The notes under the pieces are model-generated. The model was given only the letters and a program-made list of their open reading frames with translations. It searched no databases and was not told the origin of the DNA. DNA of 45,932 bases from a virus. The stretch spans positions 1 to 45,932 of IMG/VR virus record IMGVR_UViG_3300049259_000309; one strand, given 5' to 3'. A program made the position numbers and the translations under genes. Shown piece by piece: positions 21,259 to 28,666 of the stretch; position 1 is the first letter of the stretch; every line of letters begins with the position of its first letter.

Positions 21259-22182
21259 ATGAGCATTGCATACGAGAAATCAACTGAATGCGCGGCATGT
21301 GGAATTTCTTTCACGCATCATGGGCACGGGAGATTCCGAGACTTTTGTAGTGAGGAATGCCGAAAAATGGGAAGGGCTTTTTGTAAGGGGTGCAATGAGC
21401 CTTTATCTCAAGAGGGATTGCATCGCAAGAGAGACTTTCATAAGGCACTGTGTAGGGAAAGATATTATCGCGTTGGTCCGGTAAGCAGTTCTTATCTAGA
21501 AGAACGGAATAGATCAGTCTGCAAGTGTGGCTGTGGAATGCCTATAACTCAGCCGAAACACGGCATAAGGATGTTTTATGATAAGCGTCACAGCGAGAGA
21601 TATCATAGAACAGGCAATAGACAGAGTACTTTGGAGAAATGGGGTCAGTTTGGTCCGGAAACGCGAAGAGCTATTCGCAATGTAGAGGATATGTTGGGTG
21701 TGCAAGCAGCACAGCAAGTGGCAACCGCCATTGATCGTGAATACGTGCTCAGACGAACACAGCGTGAGATTAAGAGTAACAGAAAACTCACTGATAAACA
21801 AGCTGAGGAGATACGCGCCCTCTATACGACTGGCCTTTACTCCACATACGATCTTGCAAAAAAGTACGGTATTGGCCCTTCTGCTATTTGGCGCATCGTC
21901 ACATATGAACATTATAATCCTGAACGCGGTCTAAGACATAAGGACTTGGGTAAAGACTATTCCTCTCAATATGAGATATCTAGGAGGCGGGCAAAGCTTA
22001 CACAGGAGAAAGCCGATGAGATACGACGCCTTCATGAGACTGAACATCTAACACATCGTGAGCTTGGGGAAAGGTATGGCGTTACCCATACTCATATTGG
22101 GTATATCGTCAGGGGTAAATGCTGGAAACCTGAGCATGACCCACGACAAAAGGAGGTGAAGACGCCCGCCAAAAACAAATAA
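21259..22182 (+). CDS. Zinc-finger and double-HTH DNA-binding protein (homing-enzyme-like)
   Basis: 307 residues from the ATG at 21259 (GGAGGGAGGG upstream). The N-terminal ~110 residues hold Cys-rich modules: CAACGISF...FCSEEC, FCKGCNEPL...C, and CKCGCGMPI with a following His. The C-terminal half has two similar helix-turn-helix modules (KLTDKQAEEIRALY... and KLTQEKADEIRRLH...GERYGVTHTHIGYIVRG), as found in HNH homing endonucleases. No HNH, GIY-YIG or other nuclease motif is clear, so it may be a nuclease-free relic, a regulator or a divergent nuclease. Its codons are more AT-rich than neighbours and it has its own terminator, which suggests acquisition. Confidence 0.7.
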   Translation: MSIAYEKSTECAACGISFTHHGHGRFRDFCSEECRKMGRAFCKGCNEPLSQEGLHRKRDFHKALCRERYYRVGPVSSSYLEERNRSVCKCGCGMPITQPKHGIRMFYDKRHSERYHRTGNRQSTLEKWGQFGPETRRAIRNVEDMLGVQAAQQVATAIDREYVLRRTQREIKSNRKLTDKQAEEIRALYTTGLYSTYDLAKKYGIGPSAIWRIVTYEHYNPERGLRHKDLGKDYSSQYEISRRRAKLTQEKADEIRRLHETEHLTHRELGERYGVTHTHIGYIVRGKCWKPEHDPRQKEVKTPAKNK

Positions 22183-22206
22183 GGACTGTTCTGAGCAGTC
22201 CTTATT
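22178..22206 (+). terminator. Terminator after the zinc-finger/HTH gene
   Basis: AATAAGGACTG and CAGTCCTTATT form a perfect 11-bp stem with a 7-base loop (22178-22188, 22196-22206). The stem includes the stop codon region and has A/T ends on both sides, so it may act in both directions. Confidence 0.8.
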
Positions 22207-22264
22207 GTGTCGTACCCCATTTTCAGTTAGCAGACCAAAGCAATGAAGCAACCATCAACTCTAG

Positions 22265-22328
22265 ACCCGCCCCTGTGTTACTTGCATTGTAGCAGAACAG
22301 AGCCACAAGTGCAAGGGGAGAAGCGGGT
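22265..22328 (+). other. Structured leader before the early operon
   Basis: ACCCGC/GCGGGT (outer), CCC/GGG and CTTGCA/TGCAAG (inner) form a long interrupted hairpin about 57 bases before the ATG at 22385. The rest of the gap 22207-22384 shows no gene and no clear -35/-10 pair. It may be an operator or an RNA leader. Confidence 0.4.
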
Positions 22329-22384
22329 AGAAAGGGATTCTGTTTGATTATGAAGATTTATTCACCTTTGGGGGAAATAAATAG

Positions 22385-22735
22385 ATGAACAGCAATGGAA
22401 GAGCGCCGGGGATTATCGAGACAAAGCCGCGTGCGGCGTCGCTGCCTCTGCCCCGGCATACAGAGATAGTACTCAAAGAGCGCGAGACGGCAGAGAAGTG
22501 GCTGATCTTCGAGCACACGGTCTACTGTATCGGGGAGATGTATGCCAGTGACTATCAGAAATTCGTGCAGTCCCACGCCACGAGCGAGTACCTGGCGCAT
22601 ATCCTGCTCGACAACATCGGCATTTGGGATCTCACAGCCAGATGGTACACGGCTTTGGAGCTTTTGAAGCGGGGCAAGATCAGGCTGTACGGCAGCCGGG
22701 AAGAGGCAGAGCGAGCACGGGAGGTGGCCGCATGA
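22385..22735 (+). CDS. Hypothetical helical protein
   Basis: 116 residues, with a basic N-terminus and amphipathic helices (IVLKERETAEKWLIFEHTVY, YLAHILLDNIGIWDLTARWY) ending SREEAERAREVAA. GGGGGAAA lies upstream. It overlaps the methyltransferase gene by 4 bp (ATGA) and so is co-translated with it. Function unknown. Confidence 0.7.
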   Translation: MNSNGRAPGIIETKPRAASLPLPRHTEIVLKERETAEKWLIFEHTVYCIGEMYASDYQKFVQSHATSEYLAHILLDNIGIWDLTARWYTALELLKRGKIRLYGSREEAERAREVAA

Positions 22736-23403
22736 TACAGCTTCTCAATACCATCACCACGGGGGATGCCAGGGAACTGAGCTCGAGTATTCCCGATAAC
22801 TCGATAGACCTGATTTTTACCGATCCGCCTTACATCAAGAAGCACATACATCTCTATGGCTGGCTTGCAGAAGAGGGAGCTCGAGTACTGAAACCTGGCG
22901 GATTCCTCCTCTGCTATGTCGGTACCTACTGGAAATATGAGGTGCTACAGGACCTGGGACGGCATTTAGATTTCTTTTGGGACTTCATTGCACTGAATCG
23001 AGGTAGCCGTCCAGTAATGTGGCAACGGCACATATTAGCGGGGTACAAGTCCATCCTGGCTTTTACGAAGGGGAAGCCTGATTGCCCCTATGGCAACGGC
23101 AATATCCTGGATGTGTGGGTTGGATCAGGCGAGGATAAGCGCTACCACACATGGGGGCAAGATGAGAGTACAGCCCGCTATTATATTGCCTGCTTTTCTC
23201 AGCCGGGGGCCATGGTCCTTGATCCATTTGTTGGAGGTGGGACCACAGCGGTTCTTGCTAAGCAATTGAACCGTAACTTCATCGCCTTTGAGATTGACCC
23301 GGACACAGCCAACATCGCCAGCAAACGCTTAGAGATGACGCAACCCATGCTTATGCCTGAAACAGCCTATCAGTTGCCGCTAGAAAGTGCGGGTGTGGCA
23401 TGA
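22732..23403 (+). CDS. Beta-class DNA adenine methyltransferase
   Basis: 223 residues from the ATG at 22732 (GGGAGGT upstream, ATGA overlap). The catalytic motif IV TDPPYIKK comes first (residues 30-37) and the SAM-binding motif VLDPFVGGGTT follows near residue 160, with FIAFEIDPD after it. That order is the beta class. DPPY points to N6-adenine rather than N4-cytosine. No restriction partner is adjacent; the neighbour is a junction-type nuclease. It probably modifies phage DNA against host restriction or marks replicated DNA. The recognition domain is short, so the target cannot be read. Confidence 0.88.
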   Translation: MIQLLNTITTGDARELSSSIPDNSIDLIFTDPPYIKKHIHLYGWLAEEGARVLKPGGFLLCYVGTYWKYEVLQDLGRHLDFFWDFIALNRGSRPVMWQRHILAGYKSILAFTKGKPDCPYGNGNILDVWVGSGEDKRYHTWGQDESTARYYIACFSQPGAMVLDPFVGGGTTAVLAKQLNRNFIAFEIDPDTANIASKRLEMTQPMLMPETAYQLPLESAGVA

Positions 23404-23789
23404 GCAATGAATATCGCCGTCATGGGTTGATGGGAAATGCAAAGCGCCGCGTGTTTGATACTTTATTTCAGACACAGCAAGGGAGATGCGCCATCTGCAG
23501 TGTAAGCCAGGAAGAACTTGATGCAAAGTACCCAGGGCATGCGCCCGTCTACCGAAGATTCATCATTGATCATTGCCACTCTACTGGAAAGATCAGGGGC
23601 TTGCTTTGTAACCCCTGCAATAATCTTCTCGGGGCAGCGGAAAATTCTGGACTGTTTCGCTATCTTTCTACTCCAGAGTTTACGTACAAATATGAGCCAG
23701 AATTGTATTGGTATCCCGGCCTGGCAAGTTGGATAGAAAGACATAGAAGCACTGTCCTTTTGTATACGCAAGAGGAGGTACCAGGATGA
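23400..23789 (+). CDS. Endonuclease VII-like HNH nuclease
   Basis: 129 residues with two zinc pairs and the His-Me finger typical of phage recombination endonuclease VII: CAIC (30-33), IIDHCHSTGKIRGLLC (catalytic Asp/His near 57-60) and CNPCNNLLG. T4 endonuclease VII resolves branched DNA before packaging; small relatives cut mismatches or junctions. It overlaps the methyltransferase gene by 4 bp and the next gene by 4 bp, so it belongs to the early replication-recombination operon. Confidence 0.85.
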   Translation: MSNEYRRHGLMGNAKRRVFDTLFQTQQGRCAICSVSQEELDAKYPGHAPVYRRFIIDHCHSTGKIRGLLCNPCNNLLGAAENSGLFRYLSTPEFTYKYEPELYWYPGLASWIERHRSTVLLYTQEEVPG

Positions 23790-25186
23790 GCAATCAGAAA
23801 CCCCGCAATCCTGATGTAGATTTCGGATTCCATGCACAGATACCGCGCCTTGTACGCACAGGTTATAGAGACCTGACCCCTGTACAGAAGTGGCTCTACG
23901 CCTGCCTGAAGGACTTATGCGGCGATCATGGCACCTGCTACCGCACTGTCAAAGTGCTTGCCGAAGAAACCGGCATTTCAACTGGGATGATTTCAGAATC
24001 TATTCCAGTACTCCACAGTCATGGGCTTATCCACGGGGAAAAGAAGAAACGACACACGGGCGGCAAGGAAGTATGGCATATCACGATTGTCGATATCTGG
24101 CCAGCCAACGCGAAGGCGCATCCAACAAAACGTTCACTCGGTGAACAAACTGTAGCAGCAAACATTCACTCAGCGAATGTAAACGTTCATTCTGTGAATG
24201 ATCTCCCCCTAAAACGTTCAGCAGGTGAATATACACGTTCACTGTGTGAAACAGAAGGATTACCAGGAAGCAATAAGAGTAATGAAGGATTACCAGTTGA
24301 AGAGAGAGCGGGGGATTTTCAATCCCCGCACGCGCTCGGTTTTACTGAGGATGATTATCATTTTTATGGGACGCAGCAGCAACACCTGATCTGGAATTGC
24401 CACAACTGGTGTGCAGGTAATCATGGTACTTGTGCTGACTATGTAGCGGCTATTGCAAACGGCTGGCGAGAGGCAGAGACAGGCAAGCAACCAGCCGTGC
24501 AGATTGGAGCAACCGATGCTACTTCTACTCATCCTGGCCTTCCTGCTACTAGCGATGCCAGTAGGGCTGGTGGAGTACCTGGCGCTGTGATGGGCAGTGG
24601 ACCTGGCAAGCGAGCTACTGCACAGGAAGTCCGGGCCCCCGAAACCGACAGACTAGCGATTGCCAGCACACCGGGCAGCGCGGTATCCCCCCCTACCGCG
24701 GCGGCCCGGCAATCGCAGACACCTTTCTCACGGGGACCGCAAGACGGCGCGGCTGCTGAGGAGGACAGTGAGCCGCGCGCGTCGGGCAGGGTACGCCTTT
24801 CAGAGCGAGAGCGTAGCCTCAAGGCGTGGCTGGAAGAGTTGCGCGGCATTGAACTCGACCTGTCCAGACGCGATGTCACAGCGATCAGGAGTCTGTCCGC
24901 GAAAAAAGGCAGCGATGACAAAGAAATGTTTCTGAACATCGTGGCTGTGCTTGATAGTGACCCCTGGTTTGAAGAGCACAGCGTCGCCGTGGACTTCTAC
25001 TGGATTGACTACCACTGGAATAACAAATACCTGTTTTTGCAACGTAAGAAACCGAAAGCCGCCCTGGATGATGGTGAACGCCGCTCTGATTTTGATGCCT
25101 ATGTGGGTAATGGCCCGGAAGAGCGCAAACGCTGGCGCGAAAAGAGTGCCGAGATGAAAGCACAGGGTTTTAGCCCGGATTTATGA
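23786..25186 (+). CDS. Replication initiator (lambda O-like) with internal iterons
   Basis: 466 residues. The N-terminal ~110 residues form a winged helix (LTPVQKWLYACLKDL, TVKVLAEETGISTGMISESI, HGLIHGEKKK), like phage replication initiators. The middle (about 115-175) is encoded by five iterons; 245-345 is Pro/Ser/Ala-rich and disordered. The C-terminal ~110 residues contain SERERSLKAWLEELRGIEL and a conserved acidic/aromatic part, likely the loader-binding end. It is followed by a DnaC-like loader, so the pair resembles lambda O and P. It would bind its own gene to open the origin. Confidence 0.75.
   Translation: MSNQKPRNPDVDFGFHAQIPRLVRTGYRDLTPVQKWLYACLKDLCGDHGTCYRTVKVLAEETGISTGMISESIPVLHSHGLIHGEKKKRHTGGKEVWHITIVDIWPANAKAHPTKRSLGEQTVAANIHSANVNVHSVNDLPLKRSAGEYTRSLCETEGLPGSNKSNEGLPVEERAGDFQSPHALGFTEDDYHFYGTQQQHLIWNCHNWCAGNHGTCADYVAAIANGWREAETGKQPAVQIGATDATSTHPGLPATSDASRAGGVPGAVMGSGPGKRATAQEVRAPETDRLAIASTPGSAVSPPTAAARQSQTPFSRGPQDGAAAEEDSEPRASGRVRLSERERSLKAWLEELRGIELDLSRRDVTAIRSLSAKKGSDDKEMFLNIVAVLDSDPWFEEHSVAVDFYWIDYHWNNKYLFLQRKKPKAALDDGERRSDFDAYVGNGPEERKRWREKSAEMKAQGFSPDL
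24133..24250. repeat. Replication origin candidate: five iterons
   Basis: Five copies of TTCA-N5-(T/C)GAA, each within a longer imperfect palindrome (aACGTTCACTCGGTGAAc type), start at 24133, 24165, 24186, 24217 and 24238. The steps are 32, 21, 31 and 21 bp, i.e. close to three and two helical turns, so all sites face the same side. Two GAAGGATTACCAG repeats follow at 24254 and 24284 (30 bp), then an AT-rich stretch (24335-24368). All lie inside the initiator gene, as in lambda ori. Confidence 0.8.
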
Positions 25187-25199
25187 GAGGGGTACGATT

Positions 25200-26102
25200 A
25201 TGGATGAGAATATTGTGAGTTTACCAGAAAAGCGGCTACAGAAGCGCTTTGCCCTACCACAGCCGCCCAAGCCTGAGCCGGTGTGCCCCAGGTGCAAATG
25301 CCCGCTTACCGACACCTCGCATGGCTGGGTACGCGAAGACCGGTGGCATGAGCACAATGAAAAGTGCATACGTCTCTCTGGCTATTGCCAGATCCCGTGT
25401 CCGCTGTGTTCCGGCGGTGTGGAAGCCAAACGCCAGGCGCAATTGATCAATGAGCTCTTCGGGGATGCCCATATTCCGTGGTACGCCAGGGATTGGAATT
25501 TTGACACCTACCCGGCCCATGGTGATCAGAACGCTTTGGAAGAGGTCAAGGCGTTCGTGCGCTTTAGCCTTGCCGGCACGGGCGAGAAGCGTGGTCTCTA
25601 TCTTTCAGGGGCTAATGGCCTTTGTAAAACGAGTCTCGCCATTAGCGCGCTTCAGCACGTCATCCGTAAGGGCAAACCCGGGTGCTTTATCACCACCAAA
25701 GAACTCTTCGCGCTCGCAAAAGAGGCTATCGGGGCAGAGAGACGCATCATGGAGGGCGACGCCGCGTACGAGGACCGCTACACTGCCAGCCGGGGCGCGA
25801 AACTCTACCGCATGCTGAAGGCGGTCGAATGGGTAGTCCTGGATGACCTGGGCGTCGAATGTGGCACGAAATACGAGATTGGCGAATTGTACCTGATCAT
25901 TGAAGCACGGCGTAGTCAGGGGCTGTACACGCTCTTTACGAGCAACCGCGATGCCAAAGACTTGCACCTGTACTGGCGACATGCGAGAGAGGGCGTGTAT
26001 GAGGACAGCCACCGCGTCATCGACAGACTTGGAGAAATGTGCTTTGTGATCCCGGTTACAGGCGTGAATCACCGGTTACAACAGAAAGGCGGACACGGAT
26101 GA
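25200..26102 (+). CDS. DnaC/IstB-like helicase loader (AAA+ ATPase)
   Basis: 300 residues. An N-terminal zinc module (CPRCKCPL at 29-36, C56, CQIPCPLC 63-70) precedes an AAA+ core with Walker A GANGLCKT (137-144), Walker B VVLDDLG (about 212-218), and sensor LFTSNRDA. This layout matches phage DnaC-type loaders that bring host DnaB to the origin. The Walker A has Cys at the usual Gly before the Lys (GLCKT), unusual for the family. It lies 13 bases after the initiator gene. Confidence 0.82.
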   Translation: MDENIVSLPEKRLQKRFALPQPPKPEPVCPRCKCPLTDTSHGWVREDRWHEHNEKCIRLSGYCQIPCPLCSGGVEAKRQAQLINELFGDAHIPWYARDWNFDTYPAHGDQNALEEVKAFVRFSLAGTGEKRGLYLSGANGLCKTSLAISALQHVIRKGKPGCFITTKELFALAKEAIGAERRIMEGDAAYEDRYTASRGAKLYRMLKAVEWVVLDDLGVECGTKYEIGELYLIIEARRSQGLYTLFTSNRDAKDLHLYWRHAREGVYEDSHRVIDRLGEMCFVIPVTGVNHRLQQKGGHG

Positions 26103-26302
26103 ACGAACTCTTGTTCAGTGACGGCGACTTAGACGAACTGATCCTTATCCTGCAAATGTCCTTATACGATGCTGACACGGCCATCAACCAATCGCATGAT
26201 GTTGAAGAGGTTGACGCGCTCAGGATGCACAAGAGGACAGCAAATAAATGGCTGAAGCGCTTCGAGCAACTCAAAAAGAGCCAGGCGAAAGGCGGGAAAT
26301 GA
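26099..26302 (+). CDS. Hypothetical acidic helical protein
   Basis: 67 residues from the ATG at 26099 (ATGA overlap with the loader gene). Acidic N-terminus (NELLFSDGDLDELILIL), basic C-terminal helix (KRFEQLKKSQAKGGK). It could assist the loader, but no family is recognised. Confidence 0.6.
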   Translation: MNELLFSDGDLDELILILQMSLYDADTAINQSHDVEEVDALRMHKRTANKWLKRFEQLKKSQAKGGK

Positions 26303-26305
26303 GCG

Positions 26306-26671
26306 ATGAGTGAGCGTATCCCTACCACTGAACGTCTGGCACGGGCGTTGGAAGAGGCAAAAGCGCCCCAACATATGATTGAGCGGGCACGTAAGGGCTA
26401 CTACGATGATTACAAGTCACAGCATGCTACCCCCATTGCGCTACTTGTGCAGCATTGCACGCAATATGACCTCACGGCTATAGCGGATCGCGCCATTGAT
26501 GGCGAATTTGATGGCACCAAAGAAGATGCTGACGAGTGGGCAAAGTCACCCGAGGGCCAGGAGGTGATGAGTGCGTTTGGCCTTGTGCCTGGTAACTCTC
26601 CTGTGAACCTGGGTAATGTTTCTGGCCCTGGCCCGGCGCTTTCGTTTTCACGGAAACGGAGGAAACACTAA
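26306..26671 (+). CDS. Hypothetical protein
   Basis: 121 residues, MSERIPTTERLARALEEAKA, mostly helical with a Pro/Ser/Arg-rich end. The segment RARKGYYDDYKSQHATPIALLVQHC is a pattern seen in unnamed phage proteins. Short gap after the previous gene, overlap with the next. Confidence 0.65.
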   Translation: MSERIPTTERLARALEEAKAPQHMIERARKGYYDDYKSQHATPIALLVQHCTQYDLTAIADRAIDGEFDGTKEDADEWAKSPEGQEVMSAFGLVPGNSPVNLGNVSGPGPALSFSRKRRKH

Positions 26672-27033
26672 TGGAAGAAGATCAGCCCATCATCATTGAT
26701 ATCGTGATTGCAAAGAAGTCCAGGATGCCCAACTTTTACCAGGATTTTGGCGGGCCTTTACGCTGGCAAGACGATGTCACTGGCGAGTTGCCCGCCGCGG
26801 TAATGGCGTTCTTTGGCCATCGTCAGGAAATCACCCCTGATCAACTCGAGTTGGTACGCCAGTATTGCGAGTACTATATGCTGGCCCCTTGTTGGGACAT
26901 GAATCCCCATCATGATGAAGAAACTCGCGAGGAGTTGCGTCAGGCACGTAAAGATATCAAGAACGTGAAAACTCGCGAGGAACTGAATAGCTGGATTCAC
27001 CAATGCCTGGAGATGGGGATTGACCCGCTGTAG
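26671..27033 (+). CDS. Hypothetical protein
   Basis: 120 residues, mixed fold with a His-rich patch (NPHHDEETREELRQARK). The C-terminal helix (TREELNSWIHQCLEMG) is amphipathic. Overlaps the previous gene by one base. Function unknown. Confidence 0.65.
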   Translation: MEEDQPIIIDIVIAKKSRMPNFYQDFGGPLRWQDDVTGELPAAVMAFFGHRQEITPDQLELVRQYCEYYMLAPCWDMNPHHDEETREELRQARKDIKNVKTREELNSWIHQCLEMGIDPL

Positions 27034-27047
27034 AAAGGACGTGAGCA

Positions 27048-27431
27048 ATGCCCGCACGAACAACGGCCCGAGTCGGTACCTGCCTGGATTGTGGCAGTTC
27101 CTATCTCCAGGCTGAACGATATGCGTACTGTGAGTCATGCCGGCAAGAGCATAGCGCGAAGTGGAAAGCAGAGCATACCCGGCACGGCCCAGACGACAAA
27201 CGTACAGGTTGGTTGATTGGCGACCTGTGCCGGGTGAAGTTGGGCAAGGTGGAGTACGACGGCAAAATTCTGGATATGTCTGACGTGAGCCGCCGTGAAA
27301 GCAATTACGACCTGGTCAAACTGGAACTGACCAGGACACTGAAAGGCTTTAGCGATGAGCCAATCACGAATACCTGGATACATCCTGAGCCAGTACAGAC
27401 CTATAAACTGAGAAAGAGGTACATCGCCTGA
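27048..27431 (+). CDS. Zinc-ribbon hypothetical protein
   Basis: 127 residues. The N-terminal CLDCGSSYLQAERYAYCESC is a CxxC...CxxC zinc ribbon; the rest is beta-like (GDLCRVKLGKVEYDGKIL). AAAGGAC lies upstream. It may bind nucleic acid; unrecognised. Confidence 0.7.
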   Translation: MPARTTARVGTCLDCGSSYLQAERYAYCESCRQEHSAKWKAEHTRHGPDDKRTGWLIGDLCRVKLGKVEYDGKILDMSDVSRRESNYDLVKLELTRTLKGFSDEPITNTWIHPEPVQTYKLRKRYIA

Positions 27432-27649
27432 TGCTGGACACTTTGAACGAAAGCCGCGACTTGACCACACAGATGGCCTGCCAGGACGAACTGGACGGGG
27501 TGCTGTCCAAGCTGGTACGCGTGGTCATGCTCTCGCGGTTAGAGGCGTCGGACCAACTCGAATTGATCGAGGGCATTGCCCACATCCGCGGGCACATCCA
27601 TGCCGAAACGCACGCGATACGCGCCGAAATGCTGTTACGGCACAATTAG
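27431..27649 (+). CDS. Hypothetical helical protein
   Basis: 72 residues, almost wholly helical (MLDTLNESRDLTTQMACQ, then LELIEGIAHIRGHIHAETHA). Overlaps the previous stop by one base (TGATG). Unrecognised. Confidence 0.65.
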   Translation: MLDTLNESRDLTTQMACQDELDGVLSKLVRVVMLSRLEASDQLELIEGIAHIRGHIHAETHAIRAEMLLRHN

Positions 27650-27674
27650 AATTTCTGAGGAGGACAGAAAACCG

Positions 27675-28031
27675 ATGTCTGATCAATTGACACAAAAATG
27701 CTACGCGGCACTCAACAAAATCACGAAATGGCGTTCCGTCTTTGCCGGCTGGCAGTTGGGGACGCGTGCGAAAGGCGACCCGGAATCTGACGCGGTGCGA
27801 GACCACCGCGAAGTCACGATCTTGCTGCGCGTCGAGTCCTCGGCCCTGGTGAAGTTGCTGACGGACAAGGGCGTGTTCACGGTGCAGGACTGGCAGCAGG
27901 CGGTTATCGATGAAGCGGAACTGCTGGATAAGGACTATGAACAGAAGTTCCCGGGTATCCGCTCAACCGACATTGGCATGAACTTTGATGTCAGTAGAGC
28001 CAGGGAAACGATGAAGCACTGGCGACCGTGA
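27675..28031 (+). CDS. Hypothetical protein
   Basis: 118 residues from the ATG at 27675 (GAGGAGGA upstream); the open frame reaches 27576 but covers the previous gene. Begins MSDQLTQKCYAALNKITKWR and has mixed alpha/beta pattern with VTILLRVESSALVKLLTDKG. No motif is recognised. Confidence 0.7.
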   Translation: MSDQLTQKCYAALNKITKWRSVFAGWQLGTRAKGDPESDAVRDHREVTILLRVESSALVKLLTDKGVFTVQDWQQAVIDEAELLDKDYEQKFPGIRSTDIGMNFDVSRARETMKHWRP

Positions 28032-28045
28032 GGGAGGGCAACGCT

Positions 28046-28270
28046 ATGAGTCTATGGGGCATCGGAACGGCCCTCATCGGCGTGACGTGCTACTGTATCG
28101 GCCTGGTGCATGGCCTTATTTGTGGCCGGTTACATCACACCATCAAGCCACAGGAGCTACGGCACATGGAGCCGGTGACACGACCCATGGAGGCAGTCGA
28201 GCGGCCGGTACCGCAATGGGAGCGCGAAATGGATGAGACGGCAGACCAGGCATGGAGGAACTGGGCGTAA
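28046..28270 (+). CDS. Small membrane protein
   Basis: 74 residues from the ATG at 28046 (GGGAGGG upstream). One hydrophobic helix at the N-terminus (GIGTALIGVTCYCIGLVHG), then a charged, Pro/Glu-rich tail. Probably membrane-anchored with the tail in the cytoplasm. Role unknown. Confidence 0.65.
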   Translation: MSLWGIGTALIGVTCYCIGLVHGLICGRLHHTIKPQELRHMEPVTRPMEAVERPVPQWEREMDETADQAWRNWA

Positions 28271-28286
28271 GAGAAAGGAGATTCGC

Positions 28287-28484
28287 GTGAGAGAACCGAC
28301 CTTTAGCAACGATATCATGACCCTGAAAGGCCCGGTGTGCGATTGCAGCACAGCCGATTTGCTGATGTACTGCGATGCACAGTGCGCGGAACAGGGCTAT
28401 GCGACAGAAGATGCGCTCTTTGAAACTAACCCCGAGCCTGGGGATGTGTGCGCATTTTGCGGAAAGCCACTGGTAGATGCGTGA
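28287..28484 (+). CDS. Small Cys-rich protein (GTG start)
   Basis: 65 residues from GTG at 28287, with AAAGGAG six bases upstream. It has CDC, CDAQC and a final CAFCGKPL, enough Cys to bind one or two metals. Unrecognised. Confidence 0.65.
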   Translation: MREPTFSNDIMTLKGPVCDCSTADLLMYCDAQCAEQGYATEDALFETNPEPGDVCAFCGKPLVDA

Positions 28485-28566
28485 CGGCTGGCTTGACTAC
28501 GTGATTCTGCCATGCGTGCTGGTCGTGGCGGTCGTTGTCGTGCTGATCGTGACACGAATGATGTAA
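28477..28566 (+). CDS. 29-residue membrane mini-protein
   Basis: ATG at 28477, overlapping the previous gene by 8 bp. The peptide MRDGWLDYVILPCVLVVAVV, continuing VVLIVTRMM, is a single transmembrane helix. No strong ribosome binding site; coupling is likely. Short, so the call is tentative. Confidence 0.5.
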   Translation: MRDGWLDYVILPCVLVVAVVVVLIVTRMM

Positions 28567-28666
28567 AGCGAACAACAAAGGAGCCTGGGCCGCGCTCCGA
28601 GAACCATTGGCGGCCACATACCCCCTGTATGTTTAACGGACAGGGGCGCAAGAAAGGGGTTCCGAA

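Noticed and set aside
22732-23789. Restriction-modification pair (methyltransferase plus HNH)
   Set aside because: The HNH protein is the endonuclease VII type with zinc pairs and no target domain, and lies in a replication operon; an orphan methyltransferase is more likely.
24133-24250. CRISPR-like array
   Set aside because: Repeats are short imperfect palindromes with 21/32-bp steps inside a coding gene and no cas genes; iterons explain them.
24529-24939. 136-codon minus-strand frame inside the initiator gene
   Set aside because: Mirror of the Pro/Ser/Ala-rich linker; no start signal.
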